Shown here in pieces: positions 1 through 7,334 of a DNA stretch of 34,300 bases (within the stretch, counting starts at the first letter, position 1; each line of letters opens with the position of its first letter). The notes beneath the pieces were generated by a model that made no database searches, was not told the origin of the DNA, and was given only the letters and a program-made list of their open reading frames with translations. Position numbers and translations under genes: made by a program. Source of the DNA: Candidatus Angelobacter sp. Gp1-AA117 (GTDB taxonomy: Bacteria > Acidobacteriota > Terriglobia > Terriglobales > Acidobacteriaceae); assembly GCA_003223515.1 (NCBI GenBank), contig QHVI01000086.1:1-34300 (forward strand), given 5' to 3'.

Positions 1-774
1 GCTCTCGAATCGCTTCGCGCCCAAACCCAAAGTCTCGCCTCCATTTACGAGCGCAAGTTAGCCGCACTCGAGGAGTTGAAAAAGTCGCTGCTGCATCAAG
101 CATTCACTGGTGAATTGAGTGGGGCAACCGAAAAAATAATGGTAGCTCCTTTCCCGGTGCAGATCCCCAACATCAGTGTGACCGATCTGCATGCGGGCAT
201 CCTTGCAATGGCGTATCAGTTGCACGAACAACATGGAAAGCAGATTTTTTTTGGCCATGTCAAGGCCGAAAAGATCGCGCACATGGTGGAAGCCTCATTG
301 GGAATTGATCTAGGCCGCTCCCCGGTGAAAGATGCCGCCGGACCCAATGATTTTCCGCACCTTAAAAAAGTAGAACATCGCGCCCGAATGGCGAACTACT
401 TCAATTTCCAGCGGGTTAATGGATCGGAACACTACAACGTGCAGAAGCTTCGTAGTTTTCAGCGGTTGTTGGACAAGGCTTCTACCGCTTTGGACCAAAA
501 GCACGAGGAATTCCAAGTTCTTCTCCAGTTAATGTTGCCCATGACAACGGAGCAGGCAGAAATCATGGCCACTGTATTCGCGGCTTGGAACAACCTGCTG
601 TTGGAAGGAAAGCAGCCAACGGATGAGCAGATCGTTTTCGAGGCGCGGGAAAACTGGCATCCGGATAAATTGAAAATTGATCGCCAGCGATTTTTCAAAG
701 CAGTGCAATGGCTTAGGGATCACCACATCGTTCCTGAAGGCAAAGGCAAGAAGGTCGAGTCTAAGAGGAAGTAG
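1..774 (+). CDS. hsdS: Type I restriction-modification specificity subunit, 3' part (start outside window)
   Basis: The frame is open from base 1, so the start codon and the target-recognition domains lie outside the window; about 257 codons remain. The first 38 residues form the heptad-rich spacer helix found at the C-terminus of type I S subunits and end in the hallmark LLHQAFTGEL. HsdS reads the DNA target and holds HsdM and HsdR together. Most S subunits stop soon after this motif; here the frame continues about 215 residues as a mostly helical extension (with FFGHVKAEKIAHMVE and, further on, TEQAEIMATVFAAWNN). I recall such extensions on some EcoEI-like S subunits, but their function is unknown to me. 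The TAG stop is one base before the GTG of hsdR, whose ribosome-binding site lies inside this gene, so the two are co-translated. hsdM is presumably upstream. The family call is firm; the role of the extension is open. Confidence 0.82.
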   Translation, partial: ALESLRAQTQSLASIYERKLAALEELKKSLLHQAFTGELSGATEKIMVAPFPVQIPNISVTDLHAGILAMAYQLHEQHGKQIFFGHVKAEKIAHMVEASLGIDLGRSPVKDAAGPNDFPHLKKVEHRARMANYFNFQRVNGSEHYNVQKLRSFQRLLDKASTALDQKHEEFQVLLQLMLPMTTEQAEIMATVFAAWNNLLLEGKQPTDEQIVFEARENWHPDKLKIDRQRFFKAVQWLRDHHIVPEGKGKKVESKRK

Positions 775-775
775 C

Positions 776-3193
776 GTGAATGAGACCGATACCAGAGCCG
801 AGTACATTGATCCCGCATTGAGAGCGGCTGGTTGGGGAGTCGTCGAAGGCAGCCGCATCCGGCGTGCACATCCCATTGCTCCAGGGCGCATCGAAGGCCA
901 GGGCCGACGCCCCAATCCGCTGTTCGCTGATTATGTGCTGGAGTACCGCAACATCAAGCTGGCGGTGATTGAGGCCAAGTCGGCGGACCGATCCCTCACT
1001 GAAGGCCTCGGCCAGGCCAAGAACTACGCCGGCAAAATGGATGTCCGCTTTGCTTACTCCAGCAATGGCCTTGGAATCTATGGCGTGGACATGCACACGG
1101 GCAAGGAGCGCGATGTAGAGGCCTACCCTACGCCGGACGAACTCTGGAGCCTGACGTTTGCCCAGACAAACGCATGGCGCGACCGCTTCGCCGCCATTCC
1201 GTATCCGGACAAGAGCGGCACATGGTCGCTCCGTTTCTACCAGGAGATTGCAGTCAATCGCGTGCTGGAATCGATTGCCGATGGCAAAGGGCGCGTGCTG
1301 CTGACTCTGGCCACCGGCACCGGAAAAACCTCCATCGCCTTTCAGGTTGCATGGAAGCTGTTCAATGCCCGCTGGAACCTGATTGACTGGAACAGCGGCG
1401 CAGAACCCGCGCGCCGTCCACGCATTCTGTTTCTTGCCGACCGCAACAATCTGGCTACGCAGGCCTTCAACGATTTCACAGCCTTTGCTGCCTTTGCCGA
1501 TGACGCCATGGTTCGCATCAGACCTGAGGAAATTCGCCAACGAGGCAGGGTCCCCAAGAACGCCAGCCTGTTCTTTACCATTTTTCAAACCTTCATGAGC
1601 GGGCCGCCCAAAGATGGCAAGCCCTCGCCTTATTTCGGTGAGTACCCGCCCGACTTTTTCGATTTCATCGTGATTGACGAGTGCCATCGCGGAGGCGCCA
1701 ACGATGAAAGCACCTGGCGCGATATTCTGGAGTACTTTGCGCCCGCCGTGCAACTCGGTCTCACGGCCACACCTAAACGCAAAGACAATGTTGACACCTA
1801 CAAATACTTTGGCGAGCCCGTCTACATTTACTCGCTCAAAGAAGGCATCAATGATGGATTTCTCACGCCGTTCCGCGTCAAGCAGATTGCTACTACTCTT
1901 GATGAATATGTCTACACCCCGGACGATCAGGTAGTGGAGGGTGAGATTGAAAGTGGAAGGCGCTATACCGAATCCGACTTCAACAAGATCATCGAGATCA
2001 AAGAACGCGAAGCCCACCGCGTGAAAATTTTTATGGGCGAGATCAACCAGAAGGAAAAAACGCTGGTCTTCTGCGCTACCCAGGATCATGCCCTGGCCGT
2101 GCGCGACCTCATCAATCAGGTCAAGACCAGCACAGATCCCAATTATTGCCAGCGCGTTACCGCTAACGATGGCGAGCTTGGCAACCAGCACCTGCGTGAC
2201 TTCCAGGATAACGAAAAAACCATTCCAACAATTCTGACGTCATCCCAGAAACTCTCTACGGGCGTGGATGCCCGCAATATCCGCAATATCATCCTGATGC
2301 GGCCCATTCGCACCATGATTGAATTTAAGCAGATCATCGGCCGGGGCACACGTCTATACGAAGGCAAGGATTACTTCACCATCTATGACTTCGTAAAAGC
2401 GTATGTGCATTTCAGCGATCCGGAGTGGGACGGCGAGCCGCTGGAGCCGGAGCCATGCCCCAGGTGCGGTTATCACCCGTGCCAGTGCGTCAAGACGGCT
2501 CCGCAACCGTGCTCCGAATGCGGAAAGCGCCCCTGCGAGTGTCCCGAAGGGCCTTGCGATCTATGCGGCCAGCGCCCCTGTATCTGCAAAAAGAGGAAGA
2601 AAGCGAGGATCAAGCTCGCCGACGGGAAAGACCGCTCCATTCAGCACATGATAGCTACTTCGTTCTGGCATCCCGATGGCACACCTATGTCTGCCCAGCA
2701 GTTCATGGAAGCACTCTTCGGAAAGCTGCCCGAGTTCTTCAAAGATGAGGCTGAGCTGCGCGCATTATGGAGCATCCCTGAAAGCCGCAAGATGCTTTTG
2801 CAGGGGCTTGCCGAAAAGGGCTTCGGGCAAGAGCAACTGGACGAAATGCAAAAGATCATTGATGCCGAAAACAGCGACCTTTTCGATGTGCTGGCATACG
2901 TAGCCTATGCCCTCCCACCACTTACACGCGAGGAACGCGCCAACCGCGCCCGGGCAGCAGTCAGTTCTCATCTCAATAATAAACAGCGCACCTTCATTAA
3001 TTTCGTGCTCGGCCACTATGTAATTGTTGGCGTGGGCGAACTAGCCCAGGAAAAGCTGACCCCATTGTTACGCCTGAGATATGCAGACTCCATAGCCGAT
3101 GCTGTTGCCGATCTCGGCGGCCCCCAGGAGATCAGCAGAGTATTTGTCGGATTTCAAAAATACCTCTACGAGGTACGCGAGAATTTGACCTAA
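776..3193 (+). CDS. hsdR: Type I restriction enzyme R subunit, EcoEI-like (nuclease and DNA translocase)
   Basis: The protein is 805 residues and cuts and translocates unmodified DNA in complex with HsdM and HsdS. Start chosen: GTG at 776, one base after the hsdS stop, with an AGAGGA-type site 7 bases upstream; in-frame starts further upstream lie inside hsdS. Domains: an N-terminal PD-(D/E)xK nuclease (D52, then E66-A-K68 in VIEAK); a superfamily 2 helicase with Walker A LATGTGKT (about 178-185), DECH box (301-304), LTATP (329-333) and motif VI QIIGRGTR (519-526); and a C-terminal EcoEI-type domain. Between motor and C-terminal domain, residues 561-604 hold three copies of CxxCGxxPCxC followed by a lysine/arginine patch (bases 2456-2488, 2510-2542, 2555-2587), probably metal-binding. 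No frameshift or lost catalytic residue is seen, so the gene looks functional. Confidence 0.93.
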   Translation: MNETDTRAEYIDPALRAAGWGVVEGSRIRRAHPIAPGRIEGQGRRPNPLFADYVLEYRNIKLAVIEAKSADRSLTEGLGQAKNYAGKMDVRFAYSSNGLGIYGVDMHTGKERDVEAYPTPDELWSLTFAQTNAWRDRFAAIPYPDKSGTWSLRFYQEIAVNRVLESIADGKGRVLLTLATGTGKTSIAFQVAWKLFNARWNLIDWNSGAEPARRPRILFLADRNNLATQAFNDFTAFAAFADDAMVRIRPEEIRQRGRVPKNASLFFTIFQTFMSGPPKDGKPSPYFGEYPPDFFDFIVIDECHRGGANDESTWRDILEYFAPAVQLGLTATPKRKDNVDTYKYFGEPVYIYSLKEGINDGFLTPFRVKQIATTLDEYVYTPDDQVVEGEIESGRRYTESDFNKIIEIKEREAHRVKIFMGEINQKEKTLVFCATQDHALAVRDLINQVKTSTDPNYCQRVTANDGELGNQHLRDFQDNEKTIPTILTSSQKLSTGVDARNIRNIILMRPIRTMIEFKQIIGRGTRLYEGKDYFTIYDFVKAYVHFSDPEWDGEPLEPEPCPRCGYHPCQCVKTAPQPCSECGKRPCECPEGPCDLCGQRPCICKKRKKARIKLADGKDRSIQHMIATSFWHPDGTPMSAQQFMEALFGKLPEFFKDEAELRALWSIPESRKMLLQGLAEKGFGQEQLDEMQKIIDAENSDLFDVLAYVAYALPPLTREERANRARAAVSSHLNNKQRTFINFVLGHYVIVGVGELAQEKLTPLLRLRYADSIADAVADLGGPQEISRVFVGFQKYLYEVRENLT

Positions 3194-3223
3194 ACGAGTC
3201 ATGCCTCCAATTGCTTTCCTTCC

Positions 3224-3259
3224 TTTGCGTCCTCTGCGCCCTCTGCGCCCTCTGCCGGT
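3224..3259 (-). repeat. Nonamer tandem array, copy 1
   Basis: Four 9-base units in a row: TTTGCGTCC, TCTGCGCCC, TCTGCGCCC, TCTGCCGGT. Read on the minus strand this is the CCGCAGAGG-type array that recurs at 3420, 17166, 23661 and 30184. Confidence 0.8.
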
Positions 3260-3419
3260 TAAAGCCCTTGGTTGTGACTCACTACGCTGCGCCCTCTGCA
3301 TTGCTAACGTTCGAATTCTTCTCTGCTTCCGATGAATTCTCCCGCGCAGCCAAGGATGGGTGCGGTCCAAAGGGAGCAACACACCGCCAATTCAATACAC
3401 ATCAACTACTTTTGTTACC

Positions 3420-3454
3420 TTTGGTCCTTTGCGTCCTCTGCGTCCTCTCCGGAA
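3420..3454 (-). repeat. Nonamer tandem array, copy 2
   Basis: Units TTTGGTCC (8), TTTGCGTCC, TCTGCGTCC and TCTCCGGAA follow one another. It is the same family and orientation as the array at 3224. Confidence 0.7.
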
Positions 3455-3550
3455 ACACTTTTGAGCGTTGTTGAAAACAATGTACTTAGCCGATTGTCTC
3501 GGCTGGACACATGCCGCTTTTATATCGTGAGTGTTTCCACTTGGAATTCA

Positions 3551-3567
3551 TTCCGGCATCGCCGGAA
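3551..3567. repeat. Short perfect hairpin
   Basis: Arms TTCCGGC and GCCGGAA are perfectly complementary with a 3-base loop. No T-tract follows, so a terminator role is not supported. Confidence 0.5.
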
Positions 3568-3672
3568 CGGGCGCTCTGCGGTAAAAGATTTTGGTTGTGG
3601 CTCGCCACGCTGTGGTAAAGCCAGAGTGACATCTGCTCGGATTGCTTTCGGGGTCGGCGAGGACGTTGAGAG

Positions 3673-3724
3673 GCTGAATGCTGAATGCTGAGTGCTGAGT
3701 GCTGACTGCTGACTGCTGAGTGCT
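3673..3724 (+). repeat. Heptamer tandem array (GCTGANT)7
   Basis: Seven uninterrupted 7-base units: GCTGAAT twice, GCTGAGT twice, GCTGACT twice, GCTGAGT once, then a partial GCT. Variation is confined to the sixth base and comes in runs of identical units, suggesting local duplication. It resembles the short tandemly repeated heptamers known from cyanobacterial genomes. Confidence 0.9.
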
Positions 3725-3761
3725 CCTGAGAATTACGGGGTGAATTTTCCTCAACAAACCC

Positions 3762-3788
3762 TTGCATCCCGTCCCATTCTGCTATAGA
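3762..3788 (+). promoter_or_regulatory. Possible promoter of the DUF3631 gene
   Basis: TTGCAT (3762-3767) and TATAGA (3783-3788) resemble -35 and -10 boxes with a short 15-base spacer, ending 17 bases before the ATG at 3806. It is the only promoter-like sequence directly ahead of the gene, but the spacing is poor. Confidence 0.3.
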
Positions 3789-3805
3789 AGTACTACTGGA
3801 CTACC

Positions 3806-5143
3806 ATGAACCGCTCTCGTGAAGAATACCTCAAAATGCGCAGCAGCTTTGCTGATGCGCCTGCTATGGACGCCCCTGCTACACCCGCCGACCTTCACTT
3901 GCTCCAGCAGGCTGAAAAGGCATTTGGCGCTCATCTTCCTCAAGGCTATCAGCCACTGGTGCAACCTGCTGAAACCGTTGCAGCTGCGCCTCAGACTGTT
4001 GATGGCCCCCTGCCCCAAGCCCCTGAAATCATGGACAAGCTCACCGCATTCATGCGCCGCTTTCTCGTCTGTTCCCAGGATCAGCTTACGGTATTAGCTC
4101 TTTGGGTGTTGCATACCTGGTGTTATAAGGCCTTCCACGTCACTCCCTGCTTGAATGTGTATTCCTCCGAGAGACGCACTGGCAAGACCACGTGTCTCCA
4201 CTTGCTTCGTTGTCTCTGCCCTGATGACTGGTATGCGGCCGCTCCCACGCCGGTGGCCACCATCCAAAAGACATTGTTGAGACAACTTGTTGTCCTGCTC
4301 GACGACCGTCATCTCACCTTCTCCTCCTCTGGCCGCCGGCAGGTGGTGAACTTTCTGGCTTGTGGCTTGGTCAATGATGCGCTTTATTCCCATTACTCTT
4401 ACAGAACCGTCAGCAACTACAACGTCTTTTCTCCTCGCGCCCTCGCCGGACAAGGCCCGCTGCCCTCTGCGCTTGCTGACCGCAGCATCCCCATCTGCCT
4501 TCGGCCCGCAAAGCCTTCCAGCGTCAAACGCATACGCTTTGCCCAGCATGAGCCTGATTACCACCAGCTCCTTCAGTGGCTGCAAGGCTGGGTCAATGAA
4601 AATTTCAATGTTCTCTCCGCCGTGCATCCTGAGTCCTCCAGGGACGAACTGGCACAACTCAACACCCACCAGCAGAACCACCTGGAACCTCTGCTCATGC
4701 TTGCCGATCTCCTGGGTGGCCAGTGGCCCGAACAGGCGCGTTCCGCCTTGGGCCGGCTTTTCCGCGATAGCGGCAACGATAAAACCAATCAGGCCATCCA
4801 GCTTCTTTATGACATTCGTGAGGCCTTTCGTGGAAGCGTCAATCCTGAGCGCCTCTCCACCAGCTATCTCATCCAATTTCTTTGCGAGTTGAAGAATCGC
4901 TCCTGGGCGGAATGGAATGAAGGCAAGCCGCTCAATGGCCGCACTCTCGCTCTGCTTCTCGAACGTTTCCCCATCTTCCCAGACAAGCAGCGCACCGGCG
5001 AGCTCGGCTCAGTCCGTGGCTATGCACGTGACCGCTTCCTGCCGTTTTGGCAGGAATACTTTGAGGATCTTCCTGAAGCGGTTTGTTCCGCTTCTGAACC
5101 GGAACACGGAACAGCAACCGGAACAGCAGATGTGAAGCAGTGA
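3806..5143 (+). CDS. DUF3631 family helicase/primase-associated ATPase-like protein
   Basis: The protein is 445 residues. The family is common in phages, plasmids and integrated elements, often next to primases, and is thought to act in DNA replication. A P-loop-like SSERRTGKTT (about 120-129) is followed by LLDD (164-167) in the Walker B position and by the family core SPRALAGQGPLP...ADRSIPI (209-230). The C-terminal half carries the expected LADLLGGQWPEQAR segment. The N-terminal 75 residues are alanine/proline-rich and unconserved in appearance. No partner gene (primase, integrase, replication initiator) is adjacent and no Shine-Dalgarno precedes the ATG. The last codons are built from TGTTCCG/CGGAACA boxes that continue downstream. 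I read it as the surviving core of a mobile element; its biochemical activity is unproven. Confidence 0.75.
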   Translation: MNRSREEYLKMRSSFADAPAMDAPATPADLHLLQQAEKAFGAHLPQGYQPLVQPAETVAAAPQTVDGPLPQAPEIMDKLTAFMRRFLVCSQDQLTVLALWVLHTWCYKAFHVTPCLNVYSSERRTGKTTCLHLLRCLCPDDWYAAAPTPVATIQKTLLRQLVVLLDDRHLTFSSSGRRQVVNFLACGLVNDALYSHYSYRTVSNYNVFSPRALAGQGPLPSALADRSIPICLRPAKPSSVKRIRFAQHEPDYHQLLQWLQGWVNENFNVLSAVHPESSRDELAQLNTHQQNHLEPLLMLADLLGGQWPEQARSALGRLFRDSGNDKTNQAIQLLYDIREAFRGSVNPERLSTSYLIQFLCELKNRSWAEWNEGKPLNGRTLALLLERFPIFPDKQRTGELGSVRGYARDRFLPFWQEYFEDLPEAVCSASEPEHGTATGTADVKQ

Positions 5144-5174
5144 AAGGACTTAACTCCATTTGTTCCGTGTTCCG
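5084..5174. promoter_or_regulatory. TGTTCCG/CGGAACA box cluster with alternative hairpins and T-tract
   Basis: CGGAACA occurs at 5100, 5107 and 5119; the reverse, TGTTCCG, occurs at 5084, 5161 and 5168. Bases 5100-5113 pair perfectly with 5161-5174 (14 bp), and CTTCTTTTT follows, so this could end the transcript of the DUF3631 gene. Alternatively 5084-5090 pairs with 5100-5106 and would exclude that stem. The boxes could instead be protein-binding iterons. Confidence 0.5.
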
Positions 5175-5238
5175 CTTCTTTTTGCCTCTTTACATTAAAC
5201 GGTAATGCACAACGCCTTGGCCCGCTGGTCGGGTTCAC

Positions 5239-5257
5239 GCTCTTTGACAATTGAATA
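5239..5257 (+). promoter_or_regulatory. boxA-like sequence
   Basis: GCTCTTTGACAATTGAATA is close to the boxA antitermination element of rRNA leaders (E. coli: GCTCTTTAACAATTTA). No rRNA follows. It may be a relic or the leader of an unrecognised transcript; the resemblance could be chance. Confidence 0.25.
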
Positions 5258-5307
5258 GAACTCGCGGCTGAATGGAAGCACTGCCTCTGCGTGTGAAACA
5301 GGAAGCA

Positions 5308-5336
5308 AGGGCCGATCCCCGCGCTGGCTCGGCCCT
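5308..5336. repeat. Perfect 8-bp hairpin
   Basis: AGGGCCGA (5308-5315) and TCGGCCCT (5329-5336) are perfect complements around a 13-base loop. No T-tract follows. Confidence 0.5.
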
Positions 5337-5351
5337 GCATCCTCATTAAGT

Positions 5352-5405
5352 CTCAGAGTGTGACATTTGCCATGACAAAAGGCTCACAGTATGACATGCC
5401 GTGAC
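5352..5405 (+). repeat. Two iteron-like direct repeats
   Basis: Copy 1 (5352-5376) and copy 2 (5383-5405) share CTCA-AGT-TGACAT, then GCC-TGAC, with a 31-base period and a 2-base length difference. They may be iterons or remnants of a mobile element end. Confidence 0.5.
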
Positions 5406-5418
5406 AACATTGCTGCTT

Positions 5419-5790
5419 CGTCAAGACAAATGCTCCCTCCCTTTGTCGTCCTGTTCGCAAGACACCATGCTCCCTCCCTTTGTTGTCCCTGAGCGAGCAC
5501 CGCGATCATGTTCACCCCATTACGTTCTCGAGCGCGAAGCGAAGGATCTATGTATTCCTATTTCGTCAAGACACCATGCTCCCTCCCTTTTGTCGTCCTG
5601 AGCGAGCGCCGCGATCCTGTGTACCGCATTTACGTTCTAGAGCGCGAAGCGAAGGATCTCTGTATTCCTATTCGTCAAGACACCATGCTCCCTCCCTTTT
5701 GTCGTCCTGAGCGAGCGCCGCGATCCTGTGTACCGCATTTACGTTCTAGAGCGCGAAGCGAAGGATCTATGTATTCCTCTTCAAGCCATG
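5419..5790 (+). repeat. Tandem array of a 108-109 bp unit
   Basis: Units begin CGTCAAGACACCATGCTCCC. Copies start at 5419 (truncated to about 37 bases), 5456, 5564 and 5673, with a degenerate start of another near 5780. Copies at 5564 and 5673 are almost identical. Each unit contains GTCCTGAGCGAGC and GCGAAGCGAAGGATCT, resembling a widespread intergenic 'GTCATCCTGAGCGAAGCGAAGGATCT'-type element that I recall from many soil bacterial genomes. There are no unique spacers, so it is not a CRISPR array. Confidence 0.85.
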
Positions 5791-6034
5791 CTGCATCTGG
5801 GCGTTCTCACCAAACTTCAGAATTCTTAGCATGAATCCTTTGCATTACGATGTGCAGAACTCTTGTATTCTTGAGAAGATTTTTGTTATTGAACTTTTTC
5901 ATCTTCATGCTTTTCAGTCAGGCGTTCGCGATAAGGGATTGTCTTCACGATGAAGAATCGGATCAATCCCACAGAATTCTTATCAGCTTTTCTCCGTGGT
6001 TGCATCCGCTACACTAAAGGTGAGGAGAGTTCTG

Positions 6035-7054
6035 ATGCCGAAAATGCGTGCGGTGCAGGTGACGCGTCCGGGTGGACCGTTTGAAATGGTGGAGCGCGAG
6101 ATTCCGCAGCCGGGGCCGCGGCAGGTTCGCGTGAAAGTGCAGGCTTGCGGCCTCTGCCACAGCGACTCGCTCACCAAAGAGGGACACTGGCCGGGAATCA
6201 GTTATCCGCGCGTTCCCGGACACGAGATTGCCGGAGTCATCGACGCCGTAGGACCTGAAGTGCCACGGTGGAAGGCTGGGCAGCGGGTGGGCGTGGGCTG
6301 GCTGGGCAGTTATTGCGGTTACTGCGAATCGTGCCGGCGCGGCAGCTTCGTGACCTGCGCCAACCAACTGATTTCCGGCATCTCCATGGATGGCGGTTAC
6401 CAGGATTACGTCCTGGTGCCGTTTGAAGGACTGGCCCTTATTCCAGACGAGTTGAGCCCGGTGGAAGCGGGTCCGCTGACGTGCGCCGGCATTACCACCT
6501 TCAACTCTTTGCGCAACAGTGGCGCGCGTGGAGGAGATACCGTTGCCGTGCTCGGGATCGGCGGGCTCGGACACCTTGGAGTGCAGTTCGCGGCGAAGAT
6601 GGGCTTCCGCACCATCGCGATTGCCCGCGGGAAAGACAAGGAGCCGCTGGCCCGGCAGCTTGGCGCTCATCACTACATTGACAGCCAGGCAGGCGACGTT
6701 TCGGAAGCCTTGCAGAAGCTGGGCGGCGCAAAGATCATTCTGGCGACGGCCACCAATGCAGAGGCCATGGCGGCAACCATCGGCGGACTTTCCGTGGATG
6801 GACGCCTCATCGTGCTGGGCGCGGATTTCAAGCCGATGCAACTGGTCACCGCCGGCCTGATCGGACGCCGCAGTGGAATCTATGGCTGGCCCTCAGGAAG
6901 TTCGATTGACTCGGAGGACACCATGCGCTTCAGCGCCATGGCCGGAGTCCGGCCGATGACCGAGACCTTTCCACTGGAAAAAGCGCAGGAGGCTTACGAC
7001 CGCATGATGAGCAACAAGGCACGCTTCAGGGTGGTGATCACGACCGGGAACTGA
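6035..7054 (+). CDS. Zinc-dependent alcohol dehydrogenase (MDR superfamily)
   Basis: The protein is 339 residues, the usual length for the family; it should interconvert an alcohol and its aldehyde using NAD(P). Start chosen: ATG 6035, 7 bases after GAGGAG (6022-6027); the frame also opens upstream at 5996 without a site. Catalytic zinc ligands are C41 (in CGLCHSD), H63/E64 (PGHE) and C150 (LTCAG). Structural zinc ligands are C94, C97, C100 and C108. The cofactor fold shows GIGGLGHLG at 174-182. All key residues are present, so it should be active. The CHSD and LTCAG context resembles the AdhP/AdhT-type and cinnamyl-alcohol-type branch; substrate cannot be told from sequence. It stands alone between two repeat-rich spacers. 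Confidence 0.9.
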   Translation: MPKMRAVQVTRPGGPFEMVEREIPQPGPRQVRVKVQACGLCHSDSLTKEGHWPGISYPRVPGHEIAGVIDAVGPEVPRWKAGQRVGVGWLGSYCGYCESCRRGSFVTCANQLISGISMDGGYQDYVLVPFEGLALIPDELSPVEAGPLTCAGITTFNSLRNSGARGGDTVAVLGIGGLGHLGVQFAAKMGFRTIAIARGKDKEPLARQLGAHHYIDSQAGDVSEALQKLGGAKIILATATNAEAMAATIGGLSVDGRLIVLGADFKPMQLVTAGLIGRRSGIYGWPSGSSIDSEDTMRFSAMAGVRPMTETFPLEKAQEAYDRMMSNKARFRVVITTGN

Positions 7055-7098
7055 CCGGCAGCATCATGGCAGGCTTATCCGGCAACAGGGATTCTCCC

Positions 7099-7315
7099 GC
7101 GCAGCCGGGGGCGGCCAATGTCACTTACCTTGCACATTCGAGCATGAATTTAAGAGAATTTTCGCATGGGCGGGCAGCAGCGGGGCAGATTCCTCCACCC
7201 TACTCACGCGCTGAAGAAAACGCGCGTGAGCTTAACGGGCGTTCGGAATGACATCTCTCATGGGATACAGCATGGTGCCCCTAAAGTAAGTGACATTAGC
7301 CGGGGGCGGCTGCGC
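7099..7315. mobile_element. MITE-like palindromic element with 33-bp inverted ends
   Basis: Left end 7099-7131 and right end 7283-7315 match as inverted repeats at 27 of 33 positions; the inner 20 match at 18, and the main difference is an inverted GGGG/CCCC block. The 217-bp unit has no coding capacity and contains dispersed repeat A (7163-7256). The 16 bases at its left border (7091-7106) recur exactly at 3336-3351. No clear target-site duplication is seen, so mobility is inferred only from structure. Confidence 0.5.
7163..7256 (+). repeat. Dispersed hairpin repeat, copy A
   Basis: This about 94-base sequence matches 21728-21822 closely along its length. Its core is a perfect hairpin TCACGCGC (7204-7211) / GCGCGTGA (7222-7229) around TGAAGAAAAC, followed by AGCTTAACGGG and TTCGGAATGACATCT. 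Confidence 0.8.
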
Positions 7316-7334
7316 TCCATAAAGATTTTGGGTG

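Larger units (their letters stand above)
3257..3615. repeat. Pair of ~35-base direct repeats with hairpin core (3257-3291 and 3580-3615)
   Basis: Both copies read GGT(T)AAA-G, then TTGGTTGTG, then ACGCTG. The second copy has a GTGG-CTCG-CCAC hairpin that is weaker in the first. The two copies border the sequence between the nonamer and heptamer arrays. Confidence 0.55.
3194..3805. other. Gene-free repeat-rich spacer (612 bases)
   Basis: No supportable gene lies here. The stretch holds two blocks of 9-base repeats (3224-3259 and 3420-3454), two copies of a roughly 35-base direct repeat (3257-3291 and 3580-3615, sharing GGT-TAAAG, TTGGTTGTG and ACGCTG), a perfect TTCCGGC/GCCGGAA hairpin (3551-3567), and a 7-base tandem array (3673-3724). 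A 16-base string at 3336-3351 recurs exactly at 7091-7106, at the outer edge of the palindromic element there. Confidence 0.7.
5144..6034. other. Gene-free accessory stretch (891 bases)
   Basis: No convincing gene is present. In order it holds the distal arm of the TGTTCCG hairpin, a boxA-like string (5239-5257), a perfect 8-bp hairpin (5308-5336), two iteron-like direct repeats (5352-5405), a 108-109 bp tandem array (5419-5790), a direct repeat CAGAATTCTTA-CA (5818-5831 and 5972-5985), and an AT-rich leader before the dehydrogenase. Open frames through the tandem array are repeats read in three frames. Confidence 0.65.

Noticed and set aside
761-2191. 476-codon minus-strand open frame opposite hsdR
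   Set aside because: Shadow of the hsdR codon pattern; no recognisable domain.
5419-5790. Possible CRISPR array
   Set aside because: The period is about 109 with whole-unit similarity and no unique spacers; no cas genes are near.
5401-5834. Three overlapping plus-strand frames of 66-108 codons
   Set aside because: They are the 108-109 bp tandem repeat read in three frames.
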